From: UBA1952 sp965200035
GTDB lineage: Bacteria > Bacteroidota > Bacteroidia > Chitinophagales > Chitinophagaceae
Direction of reading: 5' to 3'
Assembly: GCA_965200035.1 (NCBI GenBank)
Contig: OZ241334.1
Span: 3,224,001-3,288,000, forward strand
DNA length: 64,000 bases
This document shows, piece by piece, positions 42,980 through 50,535 of the stretch. The translations under genes and the position numbers were made by a program. The first letter of the stretch is position 1. Every line of letters starts with the position of its first letter. The notes beneath the pieces were generated by a model. It did not search any database. It was given only the letters and a program-made list of their open reading frames with translations, and was not told where the DNA came from.

Positions 42980-43969
42980 CTACCTAGGTATCTCGATTCT
43001 CGCGATCAGTTCTTTCAGTACTTCATCGGTGCTTAGCCCTTCCATTTCTTTTTCAGGAGTCAGGGAGATGCGGTGACGCAGGACGGGTACTACGCCTTCA
43101 ATAATATCTTCCGGTATCACGAACGATCGTCCGCGCAATACACCAATAGCCTTAGATACTTGCAATAAAGCAATAGAAGCTCGGGGCGATGCGCCGAGAT
43201 ACAGAGAACGGTCGTTGCGCGTTTCCCAGATCAGGCGGGCGATGAACTGCAGCAGCTTTGGCTCTACGTGAATGCTCCGTACCTGTGCTCTCGCTGCGGC
43301 CAGCTCGTCTGCGGTGATCAGGGGCTTTACATCATTCAGTTGCGAGGTAATGCTTTGCGCATTCTGGCGCTCCAGTATTTTTACTTCTTCTTCAAGCGAT
43401 GGATAGCCTACTACGATCTTCATCATAAAACGGTCGAGCTGTGCTTCGGGCAGGCGATACGTGCCTTCATGCTCAATCGGGTTCTGCGTGGCAATAACCA
43501 TAAATGGCGGCTTCATCGGGTGCGTAGTGCCATCAACCGTGATCTGCCGCTCCTCCATTACCTCAAAAAGCGCAGCCTGCGTTTTGGCGGGCGCCCGGTT
43601 GATCTCATCGATCAGCACTACATTGCTGAACAATGGTCCGGATTTGAACTGAAAAGTAGCTGACTGCGGGTTGAAAATGCTGGTACCAATCACATCGCTC
43701 GGCATCAGGTCCGGGGTAAACTGGATGCGTGAAAAGTCAACATCGATCAGACGCGCCAGCAGCTTTGCTGTGAGCGTCTTGGCTACGCCGGGAACGCCTT
43801 CCAGCAGGATATGACCATCTGCCAGCAAGCCCGCCATCAGCAGCTCCACCATGCCATGCTGTCCTACAATAATGTGGCCTATGCTCTCCTGTATGGCATC
43901 TGTCAGGCGCATCAGCGGACTTTCCGGCGCTGCCTGTGGAACTGGTTGGTATGATTGCTGCGATTCCAT
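42980..43969 (-). CDS. MoxR-family AAA ATPase
   Basis: A 329-aa chaperone-like ATPase. Walker A-like LLEGVPGVAKTLTAK, Walker B VLIDEINRAPAKTQAAL, sensor ATQNPIEHEGTYRLPEAQ, and an arginine-finger region GASPRASIALL. MoxR proteins assist maturation of membrane or vWA-domain complexes. It lies 8 nt downstream of the DUF4350 gene and is the last gene of a cluster DUF4350-DUF4129-SpoIIM. A DUF58/vWA gene, the usual partner, is not present on either side. Confidence 0.92.
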   Translation of the reverse strand: MESQQSYQPVPQAAPESPLMRLTDAIQESIGHIIVGQHGMVELLMAGLLADGHILLEGVPGVAKTLTAKLLARLIDVDFSRIQFTPDLMPSDVIGTSIFNPQSATFQFKSGPLFSNVVLIDEINRAPAKTQAALFEVMEERQITVDGTTHPMKPPFMVIATQNPIEHEGTYRLPEAQLDRFMMKIVVGYPSLEEEVKILERQNAQSITSQLNDVKPLITADELAAARAQVRSIHVEPKLLQFIARLIWETRNDRSLYLGASPRASIALLQVSKAIGVLRGRSFVIPEDIIEGVVPVLRHRISLTPEKEMEGLSTDEVLKELIARIEIPR

Positions 43970-43977
43970 AGTTTATA

Positions 43978-45303
43978 TTAACTGCTTTGATTGTTATAAA
44001 AAGACTGAAGGGTATTATAAAGTGCGAACAGGTATTCCTGCGTCACAACAGCTGAGCCTAACCGTATTTCGTGTATGCGGGTGAGCAAGGCCTGTACCGC
44101 TTCTTCGCCCTTTCCGGATTTGGCGGCAAGCTGCTGCGCAAATACATCATTGAGCTTTGAGGTATCCAGAAAATAATAAGTGCGCACCCATTCCAGGAAA
44201 TGCTGGATCATTTTTTCCGCGAGGTTGGCGTGGTTGCCTTTATTAAAATACAGCCTGCCGATCGTTTCCACAAAAGATACGGAAGCATTCTCCAACGGCC
44301 TGATGACCGGAATAATGCGCTGCCTGCGCCGGAGCCCCAGCAATACATAGACGATCAACGTAAAGATGGCAATAATCAGCGCCCAGCGGGTAGCCGGATA
44401 GCGCCAGAGCACACCCAGGCTGGAGCCTTCCGTAGAGCGCTTGTAATAGTCATTCCAATAAATGCGGTTGATATTATCCGGGAATGCATGCCAGATGCCA
44501 TCGAGATAGCTGCGGTTGCCGGGCTGTAGCAAAAAATAATTGGAAAGCACAAGTGGTGCTGCATGTAGCGTGATATGCCCGTTGCCAATGGTGTACCGGA
44601 TGAAATCGGGAAAATCAGGTGATTTATCGTCATGACCGCATTCACCTAACACGGTTGGTGCCGGAATATCAGGCTTCTTTTCACCTTCATCTGCTGACTG
44701 ATTGCTATACCCGCTCAGCGAAGATGAATCGGCAGCAACGTCCGGTGCAGCCACCTTATCTGCAGTATCATTGATCTTGAAAATGCCGTCAATCATACGG
44801 CCGGTATATCCATAACGTACGCTTTTATCCGGAAGCAGAGAGAGCAGCTTATTATTAGCTGTTCCATTATTATTAGCGCCTAGTGGATAATCTTCAGCGC
44901 CACCAAATTTTTTACATTTTAGCTCGGCCTCAATCTTATTGTCCAGCCGGCTGCACAGGATAAACACTTCATTGCCCGCCTCTGCAAACGCTTTTATATT
45001 CGTCCATTCTTCGTCAGATACATAATAGTCCAAGCCGGTCATCACCAGCAGCGCAGCGCTGTCGTCCGGATGGCTCATCATATGATTATCGATGCTGGTA
45101 TAGCGGAAGCTGCGCGATATTGCTTCCCGCCGTGCATGGGGGAAATACCAGGGCAGGCTTTCGTAGGCCAGCCAGGTATCATAAGGGCTTTTGCCCTCAT
45201 GGTTCAGCGATACGCCCCAGTTTGTCTTCCTGGGCGAATGCCGGCACGCATCCAGCAGTGGCGTCAGCAATAAAAGTAGGAGAATATACTTTTTCATTTT
45301 CAC
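43978..45303 (-). CDS. DUF4350-type lipoprotein of the MoxR cluster
   Basis: A 441-aa protein. The lipoprotein-like signal ends LLDAC. A GATase/DUF4350-like extracytoplasmic domain follows (KTNWGVSLNHEGKSPYDTWL, LLVMTGLDYYVSDEEW). One membrane helix (RWALIIAIFTLIVYVLLGL) leads to a cytoplasmic C-terminal region. Start GTG at 45303 or ATG at 45297; the GTG overlaps the preceding stop by 4 nt. It is thought to work with MoxR at the membrane; the molecular role is unknown. Confidence 0.85.
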   Translation of the reverse strand: MKMKKYILLLLLLTPLLDACRHSPRKTNWGVSLNHEGKSPYDTWLAYESLPWYFPHARREAISRSFRYTSIDNHMMSHPDDSAALLVMTGLDYYVSDEEWTNIKAFAEAGNEVFILCSRLDNKIEAELKCKKFGGAEDYPLGANNNGTANNKLLSLLPDKSVRYGYTGRMIDGIFKINDTADKVAAPDVAADSSSLSGYSNQSADEGEKKPDIPAPTVLGECGHDDKSPDFPDFIRYTIGNGHITLHAAPLVLSNYFLLQPGNRSYLDGIWHAFPDNINRIYWNDYYKRSTEGSSLGVLWRYPATRWALIIAIFTLIVYVLLGLRRRQRIIPVIRPLENASVSFVETIGRLYFNKGNHANLAEKMIQHFLEWVRTYYFLDTSKLNDVFAQQLAAKSGKGEEAVQALLTRIHEIRLGSAVVTQEYLFALYNTLQSFYNNQSS

Positions 45304-46103
45304 GATGCGCCGAGTTCTTTTTTTACACCGTAGAAAGCCTGCATATAAGCATCAAATGCGGATGAGGAAGGCAGAAAATTGCCATACCACGCATATTCAT
45401 AATCGCGCGTAAGCTGCCGGAAAGATTGCCGCACCGCATGTCCCGATAATTCGTGGTAATAGGCGCTGTTTGTCTTGTCCTGCCGGTAGTCGATAAGGTC
45501 ATGCGATTGAAGCAATTGAAGCAGGTACATATAGCTGTAACGGATAGCCATGCGTGTATTGCCGGCATCCAGCGCTGCGCGCAGCTTTTCTTCCCAGTTA
45601 TTGTGCAGCAGATCATCTTCACTGATGCTGGACTGCTCATCGGCAGCTTCGCCAACGCGTTTATTGCTGCGGGCAAATATCCTACCATCGCCCAGCAGAA
45701 TGCGGTACAGCACAAATCCTACCAAAGCTGCCAGCAATAGCCAAAGCACTATATGTCCTATTGCTGAGCCAAAAAAGCGGACGATGCTTTCCAGAAACCG
45801 CAACAGCCACATATCTCTTTCAGAGGGTTTTTCTTCTGCAGTAAATTCCTTTTCGTTTTTGTAATAAAAATCTTTGTCGTCTGTGGTGCGCTGCCACTGT
45901 GCGTCTGTGGGTGTTGCTTTATTGTAAGTGACGGTACGCACTTGTTCCGTACTTTCCTGATCCGTTCCATCCTGCGCTGTAACCGCGGCATCGGCGCTGT
46001 CCGGCGCATAAACAGAGCTATCTGCATTCTGCGCATACAGCGTAGGAGCAGTTAATAAAAATGAGGTCAGCAGATAGAGAAAGAATCTATTCGGGCAGCG
46101 CAT
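45300..46103 (-). CDS. DUF4129-domain membrane protein of the MoxR cluster
   Basis: A 267-aa protein with a signal peptide (ending LYAQ), a Ser/Asp-rich periplasmic stretch, one membrane helix (IGHIVLWLLLAALVGFVLY) and a cytoplasmic DUF4129 domain (LDAGNTRMAIRYSYMYLLQLL). DUF4129 is often found at the end of transglutaminase-like membrane proteins. Its ends overlap both neighbours (17 nt with SpoIIM, 4 nt with DUF4350), a strongly coupled operon. Confidence 0.88.
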   Translation of the reverse strand: MRCPNRFFLYLLTSFLLTAPTLYAQNADSSVYAPDSADAAVTAQDGTDQESTEQVRTVTYNKATPTDAQWQRTTDDKDFYYKNEKEFTAEEKPSERDMWLLRFLESIVRFFGSAIGHIVLWLLLAALVGFVLYRILLGDGRIFARSNKRVGEAADEQSSISEDDLLHNNWEEKLRAALDAGNTRMAIRYSYMYLLQLLQSHDLIDYRQDKTNSAYYHELSGHAVRQSFRQLTRDYEYAWYGNFLPSSSAFDAYMQAFYGVKKELGAS

Positions 46104-47052
46104 CTTCTGGATTAGGGATACGCCTGCTTACCCGGATGGGGTAGTAAACGAAGTAAAATAATATAAACGCCAGCGAGCTAAGCAAGATCAGCAGGCTGAG
46201 CACAACCGGTATACCAGTGTAGCGGGTCACAAACCCTTCAAAAAAAGCCGCAACAATAAAGATCGGGATAAGCCCGATCATGATCTTCACGCCATCTTTT
46301 GCTCCTTTCCGGATAGACTGAGCGCGTGTAAAAGTACCGGGAAACAAAATAGAATTGCCTAAAACCATACCCGCGCCACCGGCGATCACCAGCGCTGAAA
46401 TCTCCAGCGTGCCATGAATAAATATGACCATGATTGATTGAATGCCCAGTCCATGCCGGAAAAACATGTGCTCGAATACACCCAGCATCAGCCCATTGGA
46501 AAGCATAAAATAGAGGCTGCCTACCGAACAGAGAATACCGAGGATAAAGCAATTGAAAGAAACTTTGATATTGTTGAATGCAATGCGCACAAACATGTAA
46601 AACGCGTTCTCATCCTTATACACGCCAAACGGATCTCCCGAAGCAATGTTGCGCTCAGTCATATCCACGTAGCCATCACCAAGAATAGCGCGCACAAACG
46701 TCTGGTCATATATGGATGAGAAAACGCCCAGCGCTACGAACACGGCAAAGAAAATCAGTGCAAACAGCAAAGTCTTGTGATTTCGGCGTATAATCAGCGG
46801 CAGCTCTTCTGTCCAGAAGGTAAAGAGACGGTTGTTCTTTTCGCGCCGGTTGCTGTAAATGGAGAGGTAAATATTAGCCCCGAGATTGTTCAGGTACTTC
46901 ACCGTATTGCCCGCAGGATAAAAAGTCTTGGCGTAAGAAAGGTCATCTACCAGATTGGTAAAGCTCTTTGCCAGCTCGTCAGGATCATCGATCGGCTGCT
47001 CGTATTCGGTCCAGCGGTCTTTGTTCTTCTTAATAAATTGCCCTTCGCGCAT
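46087..47052 (-). CDS. SpoIIM-family membrane protein of the MoxR cluster
   Basis: A 321-aa protein with about five membrane helices and the stage II sporulation M family pattern (IRRNHKTLLFALIFF, VSFNCFILGILCSVGS, FIHGTLEISALVIAGGAGM). In non-sporulating Bacteroidota this protein accompanies MoxR and RDD proteins. ATG at 47052 is chosen; the longer frame starts at a TTG within the divergent promoter region. A near-consensus -7 (TATCTTTA) lies upstream on this strand. Confidence 0.9.
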   Translation of the reverse strand: MREGQFIKKNKDRWTEYEQPIDDPDELAKSFTNLVDDLSYAKTFYPAGNTVKYLNNLGANIYLSIYSNRREKNNRLFTFWTEELPLIIRRNHKTLLFALIFFAVFVALGVFSSIYDQTFVRAILGDGYVDMTERNIASGDPFGVYKDENAFYMFVRIAFNNIKVSFNCFILGILCSVGSLYFMLSNGLMLGVFEHMFFRHGLGIQSIMVIFIHGTLEISALVIAGGAGMVLGNSILFPGTFTRAQSIRKGAKDGVKIMIGLIPIFIVAAFFEGFVTRYTGIPVVLSLLILLSSLAFILFYFVYYPIRVSRRIPNPEDALPE

Positions 47053-47083
47053 CGGGGTAGGTAGCGGTAATGAGTAAAGATAG

Positions 47084-47091
47084 TATTTTTG
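47084..47091 (+). promoter_or_regulatory. -7 promoter box of the RDD gene
   Basis: TATTTTTG, exact match, 23 nt before the ATG at 47115. It rules against the longer frame from 47070. Confidence 0.55.
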
Positions 47092-47114
47092 GATTTGCAG
47101 CAAAGCGGCCCTGT

Positions 47115-47921
47115 ATGTCTATTGTAACGATTGCTACCCCTTTTAACATTGACCTTGAGCTGAATGTGGCTCATTTCGGCAAGCGCCTGCTCGCGTGGAT
47201 CATTGACACAGCCATTCAGCTTGGCTACTATTTTGCCTATGTTTTTGTTGTTCATGACCGCCTGCCTTACAGCGATAATATCCGTGTCGTCTGCGCTATT
47301 TTTCTCTGTGCTTTGCCGCTGATGTCTTATCATTTTCTGATGGAGCTTTTTTTCAACGGACAATCCATAGGTAAAAAGATCGTGGGCATACGGGTCGTTA
47401 ACTTTACTGGAAATGGCGCCAGCATAAGCCAGTACCTGATCCGCCTTTTATTCCGTTCTTTCGGTCTGGTGCCGCTGGTAGTAGCTATTCTGCTGGATAT
47501 GGTGGAGGGCACGGGCAATGCTGCTGTATGGACCTGGGGCATTTTGCTGATGATGCTTGCAGGCGGAGGCATGTTTCTCATGTATGTGCTTAGTAAGTAT
47601 GGGCAGCGGCTGGGCGACCGGCTGGCCAATACCTTAGTGATCGAAAGCAAAGCGAAGGCGGACATTCACAAAACCATTTACCTCAACATCAGCGATGAAG
47701 GCTATCAGGTGCGCTATCCGGAAGTAATGAAACTGACCGACCGCGATATCAACGGCATCAGAAACCTGATTGATGTGAAGCGCATCACTAAAGAGAGCGA
47801 AGCGTATATGGCCCGGATTGCTGCACGTATCGAAGACGTATTGAGCATTAAAAGCAGTGAAGATCCCTACAACTTTCTGGCTCAGCTATTGCGCGATTAT
47901 AATTACCTGACGAGCAAATGA
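47115..47921 (+). CDS. RDD-family membrane protein
   Basis: 268 aa from MSIVTIATPFNIDLELN. The RDD domain (FGKRLLAWIIDTAIQLG, NGQSIGKKIVGIRVVNF, GQRLGDRLANTLVI) has three to four helices. A cytoplasmic C-terminal domain of about 80 residues follows (YQVRYPEVMKLTDRDI). It is divergent from the SpoIIM-MoxR operon, with a 62-nt shared promoter region, the conserved partner layout in Bacteroidota. The transported substrate or role is unknown. Confidence 0.9.
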   Translation: MSIVTIATPFNIDLELNVAHFGKRLLAWIIDTAIQLGYYFAYVFVVHDRLPYSDNIRVVCAIFLCALPLMSYHFLMELFFNGQSIGKKIVGIRVVNFTGNGASISQYLIRLLFRSFGLVPLVVAILLDMVEGTGNAAVWTWGILLMMLAGGGMFLMYVLSKYGQRLGDRLANTLVIESKAKADIHKTIYLNISDEGYQVRYPEVMKLTDRDINGIRNLIDVKRITKESEAYMARIAARIEDVLSIKSSEDPYNFLAQLLRDYNYLTSK

Positions 47922-47937
47922 TGATAACAGTTTTTAT

Positions 47938-47975
47938 AAATTTAAAAGGCTGCCATCCGGCAGCCTTTTAAATTT
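47938..47975. terminator. Bidirectional terminator between RDD and T9SS genes
   Basis: A perfect 17-bp stem, AAATTTAAAAGGCTGCC with its complement, around the loop ATCC. AT-rich outer arms suit termination on both strands. Confidence 0.88.
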
Positions 47976-47991
47976 CTTTCAGTAAGTCAAT

Positions 47992-49464
47992 TTAGTGTTG
48001 TACGGTTACCTGCTTTGTCATAGATGTATTTCCGTTGCTGATCTTCAGCAGATACATTCCACTCGGCAATCCTGATACATTAATAGTGCCCAAAGCCTGT
48101 GCAGCAGGCATCTGGCTATTGAGGATCATAGCGCCCGTAACATTCAGCAAGGTTACTGTAGTTACATCTTCAGGCTGCTTTTTGGACTGTATAGAAATAA
48201 AGTCTGTTGCAGGATTCGGATAGAGCGACCAGCCGTTTTCGTTTGCCTGAGCAGTATTTTCTGCCTGCAGATGAATGGTTTTTGAAACCGTGCCCGTACC
48301 ATTGTTATCTACGGAGCGCAATCTGTAATAGATATTAGTTGTACCTGTTTTGATCTGATTGTCTGTATAGCTGTAAGAAAGCAGGCTGGCGCTGTTGCCA
48401 TTCGTGGCTTGTGATGCTATCTTGCCTATATTGCTGAATGTAGCGCCATCTGTGCTGCGTTCCACAATAAAATAGCTATTGACCTTTTCGCTGGCAGTTG
48501 TCCAGCGTATGATAGCAGACTCATCCTGCCAGGCGGCGCCGAACGCTGCAAGGCTGATGAGCAATGGGGTAGAAGTAGTAATGGTAGTAGGCACGTAAGG
48601 GCGGGCGCCGGCCGCATCTGCCACAGCATAAGAAAAACTGCGTGAAGATATATTGCCCGATATGCCCAGCGTTACTTTATTAGGGTTAAAGCTGTCTATC
48701 GTGATTTTGCTTGATGCAGAAGTAAAGTTAAGCAGTGTATCATAGTAATAAATGCTGGTAGTAGCAGAAGGCGTTGCCGGATAAAAATCAATGGTACGGC
48801 CGGCAAGGTTATTCAGATAAGGGCCATCTTCAGGATCTGCACCGTTAAATGCAGCGGCTGGTATAATAAGGCGATGATAGCTATCATAAGTGTACGTACT
48901 GATTGTAGCATTATTGCTTCCTGGCCGCTGCTCAAAGCCAAAATTTACTACAATGTTATTGGTCTGAGCCAGCGCAAAGCTGTAATCAGGATTCTGATCG
49001 CCTGCAGGCATATCACCCTCGCCAACTGCATAATAATCTGAAGGAAGGCCAATGAATAATACTTTACCGCCAATGTTGTACGAGTTGGCAGATAGCTGCA
49101 CCGCGCCAGCCTGTCCCGCTACCACGCCGGTAATGCTGTAAGTACCATTGCCATTTACCTGAGCGCGGTTTAGAATAATGCCGCTCTGATTGATGATATA
49201 TACATACAATTGTAAGCCCAGAACGCTCGATACAGGAGTGCCATTAAAAGTGTTGCCTGATGATAGCGGTAATCCGTTTGGAGCTTCAATTGTAGTACCT
49301 GAAACAGTATAGGCCTGCAGTTTGCTGCCGGAAAAGATGCCAAGCATCAGTAAGGCAATGGTAAACGCTATCCGCCGTATTTGTGCTGGGTGCTGCCTAG
49401 CTGTGTCGTTGACATTGGGTAATAGAAAGCGCTGAGGCTTTATCGAAAGGAGATATTTTCGCAT
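47992..49464 (-). CDS. Secreted T9SS type A sorting-domain protein
   Basis: A 490-aa exported protein with a long N-region before the signal helix (IAFTIALLMLGIFSG). The N-terminal part is a prealbumin-like/carboxypeptidase-regulatory-like beta domain (NGNGTYSITGVVAGQAG). A FN3-like module (IIRWTTASEKVNSYFIVERS, then YYRLRSVDNNGTG) precedes the sorting domain (SLYPNPATDFISIQS, GLPSGMYLLKI). Exported by the type IX system and probably anchored or released at the surface. The specific role is unknown. Confidence 0.88.
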   Translation of the reverse strand: MRKYLLSIKPQRFLLPNVNDTARQHPAQIRRIAFTIALLMLGIFSGSKLQAYTVSGTTIEAPNGLPLSSGNTFNGTPVSSVLGLQLYVYIINQSGIILNRAQVNGNGTYSITGVVAGQAGAVQLSANSYNIGGKVLFIGLPSDYYAVGEGDMPAGDQNPDYSFALAQTNNIVVNFGFEQRPGSNNATISTYTYDSYHRLIIPAAAFNGADPEDGPYLNNLAGRTIDFYPATPSATTSIYYYDTLLNFTSASSKITIDSFNPNKVTLGISGNISSRSFSYAVADAAGARPYVPTTITTSTPLLISLAAFGAAWQDESAIIRWTTASEKVNSYFIVERSTDGATFSNIGKIASQATNGNSASLLSYSYTDNQIKTGTTNIYYRLRSVDNNGTGTVSKTIHLQAENTAQANENGWSLYPNPATDFISIQSKKQPEDVTTVTLLNVTGAMILNSQMPAAQALGTINVSGLPSGMYLLKISNGNTSMTKQVTVQH

Positions 49465-49918
49465 ATAGTGTTGGTTTAGAAAAGATCAGACAACAAAACC
49501 GTGACACGATATGATATAAATCACTGAAATTCAACCAATAAATTTCATAGTATATATCTATTACGCAGATATTATAATAGATTTTTGTAGGATAAAATTT
49601 ATTAATTTAATAAATTATTTGAAATGCTTAGGCTCACTATCATTTTTAAATGGTAATGACCGCGCATTCCATTACAAAATAATAAGCTCAGTTTTTATCG
49701 GTATTTTTAAACTATTATCGAAATTCTTTAGCAAACATTTGCTGAGGAAAACTATAGAAATAATTCGTGTGTATCATCCCCATAATTGCTGACCAGTGGG
49801 GTGCTTCTGAGGTCACAGAAGATTACACAGCGTTCTTCAAAAAAGATAAAACGCACAACAAAGACCTGGACAAACCAAGGCTGATGCAAATCCGGAAAAC
49901 AGAATAGGAAATTTTTGC
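49465..49918. other. AT-rich intergenic region, possible 46-aa ORF
   Basis: 454 bases with no clear gene. A GTG-started plus-strand frame at 49767-49907 would give 46 residues (ending MQIRKTE) with a plausible charged composition, but it has no promoter or known relative I can name. The left half is strongly AT-rich and probably holds the promoter of the minus-strand T9SS gene. Confidence 0.4.
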
Positions 49919-50362
49919 TTAAAACTTTTTGGCAAGCGCAGTGAAAGAAGATGGCTGCAGACAGTCAGACCAATAACCGATAATGTGGTTTAGCTGGTGT
50001 CTGAGCGCTTCATAGGTGGTTTTCTTTTCAAAAAAGCCCTGTACGCCCATCTTGTAGGCAATGCTAACAGTTACAGGCTCGGCGGTAGTAGTCAGAAAAA
50101 CAAAAGGAATACATTTTTTACGCAGCTCATCATGTTCATGAATTCTTCTGCGCAGCTCTACGCCATTCATCAGCGGCATATTGATATCAGAGATAATCAG
50201 CGCAGGCGTCACACTGCCGGATATAAGAAAACGGAATGCCTCTTCACCATTCGGGAAAGAAATGATTTCACTTTCGATACCGGATTCTGTGAGAATTTCA
50301 TGCAGAAGCGATTGGTCATCTGCATCATCCTCTACAATTACAATGGGTCCGTTAAATGCCAT
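49919..50362 (-). CDS. Single-domain response regulator
   Basis: A 147-aa receiver-only protein. Acidic pocket E11/D12, phospho-acceptor D59 in IISDINMPLMNG, switch threonine in FVFLTTTAEP, and lysine in GFFEKKTTY. It resembles Rcp1-type regulators that partner phytochrome or hybrid kinases. A partner for the phytochrome at 15487 is possible but unproven; no kinase is adjacent. It is a solitary gene. Confidence 0.9.
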   Translation of the reverse strand: MAFNGPIVIVEDDADDQSLLHEILTESGIESEIISFPNGEEAFRFLISGSVTPALIISDINMPLMNGVELRRRIHEHDELRKKCIPFVFLTTTAEPVTVSIAYKMGVQGFFEKKTTYEALRHQLNHIIGYWSDCLQPSSFTALAKKF

Positions 50363-50484
50363 GCGCTGTCTGAAAGGAGTAAAATTACCTTAAATAAGGT
50401 TTAAGCTATGCAGCGGAAGAGGTCAACAACATCTCGCTAACATATTGTTATTGATAAGCATATTTTTTTTAGGTAATTCATATA

Positions 50485-50526
50485 TATAATAGCATCCATA
50501 GAATATATTCTATGGATGCTATTATA
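50485..50526. terminator. 42-bp perfect palindrome downstream of the FG-GAP gene
   Basis: Bases 50485-50505 are the exact complement of 50506-50526 (centre GAATA/TATTC) with no loop. It sits 10 nt after the stop of the minus-strand gene at 50536 and likely acts as its terminator. It lacks a GC-rich stem and a simple T tract, so another role is possible. Confidence 0.55.
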
Positions 50527-50535
50527 AACTGATGC

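Noticed and set aside
49767..49907. 46-aa GTG-started ORF
   Set aside because: Plausible composition but no promoter, no recognisable family and a weak start; noted only in the intergenic entry.
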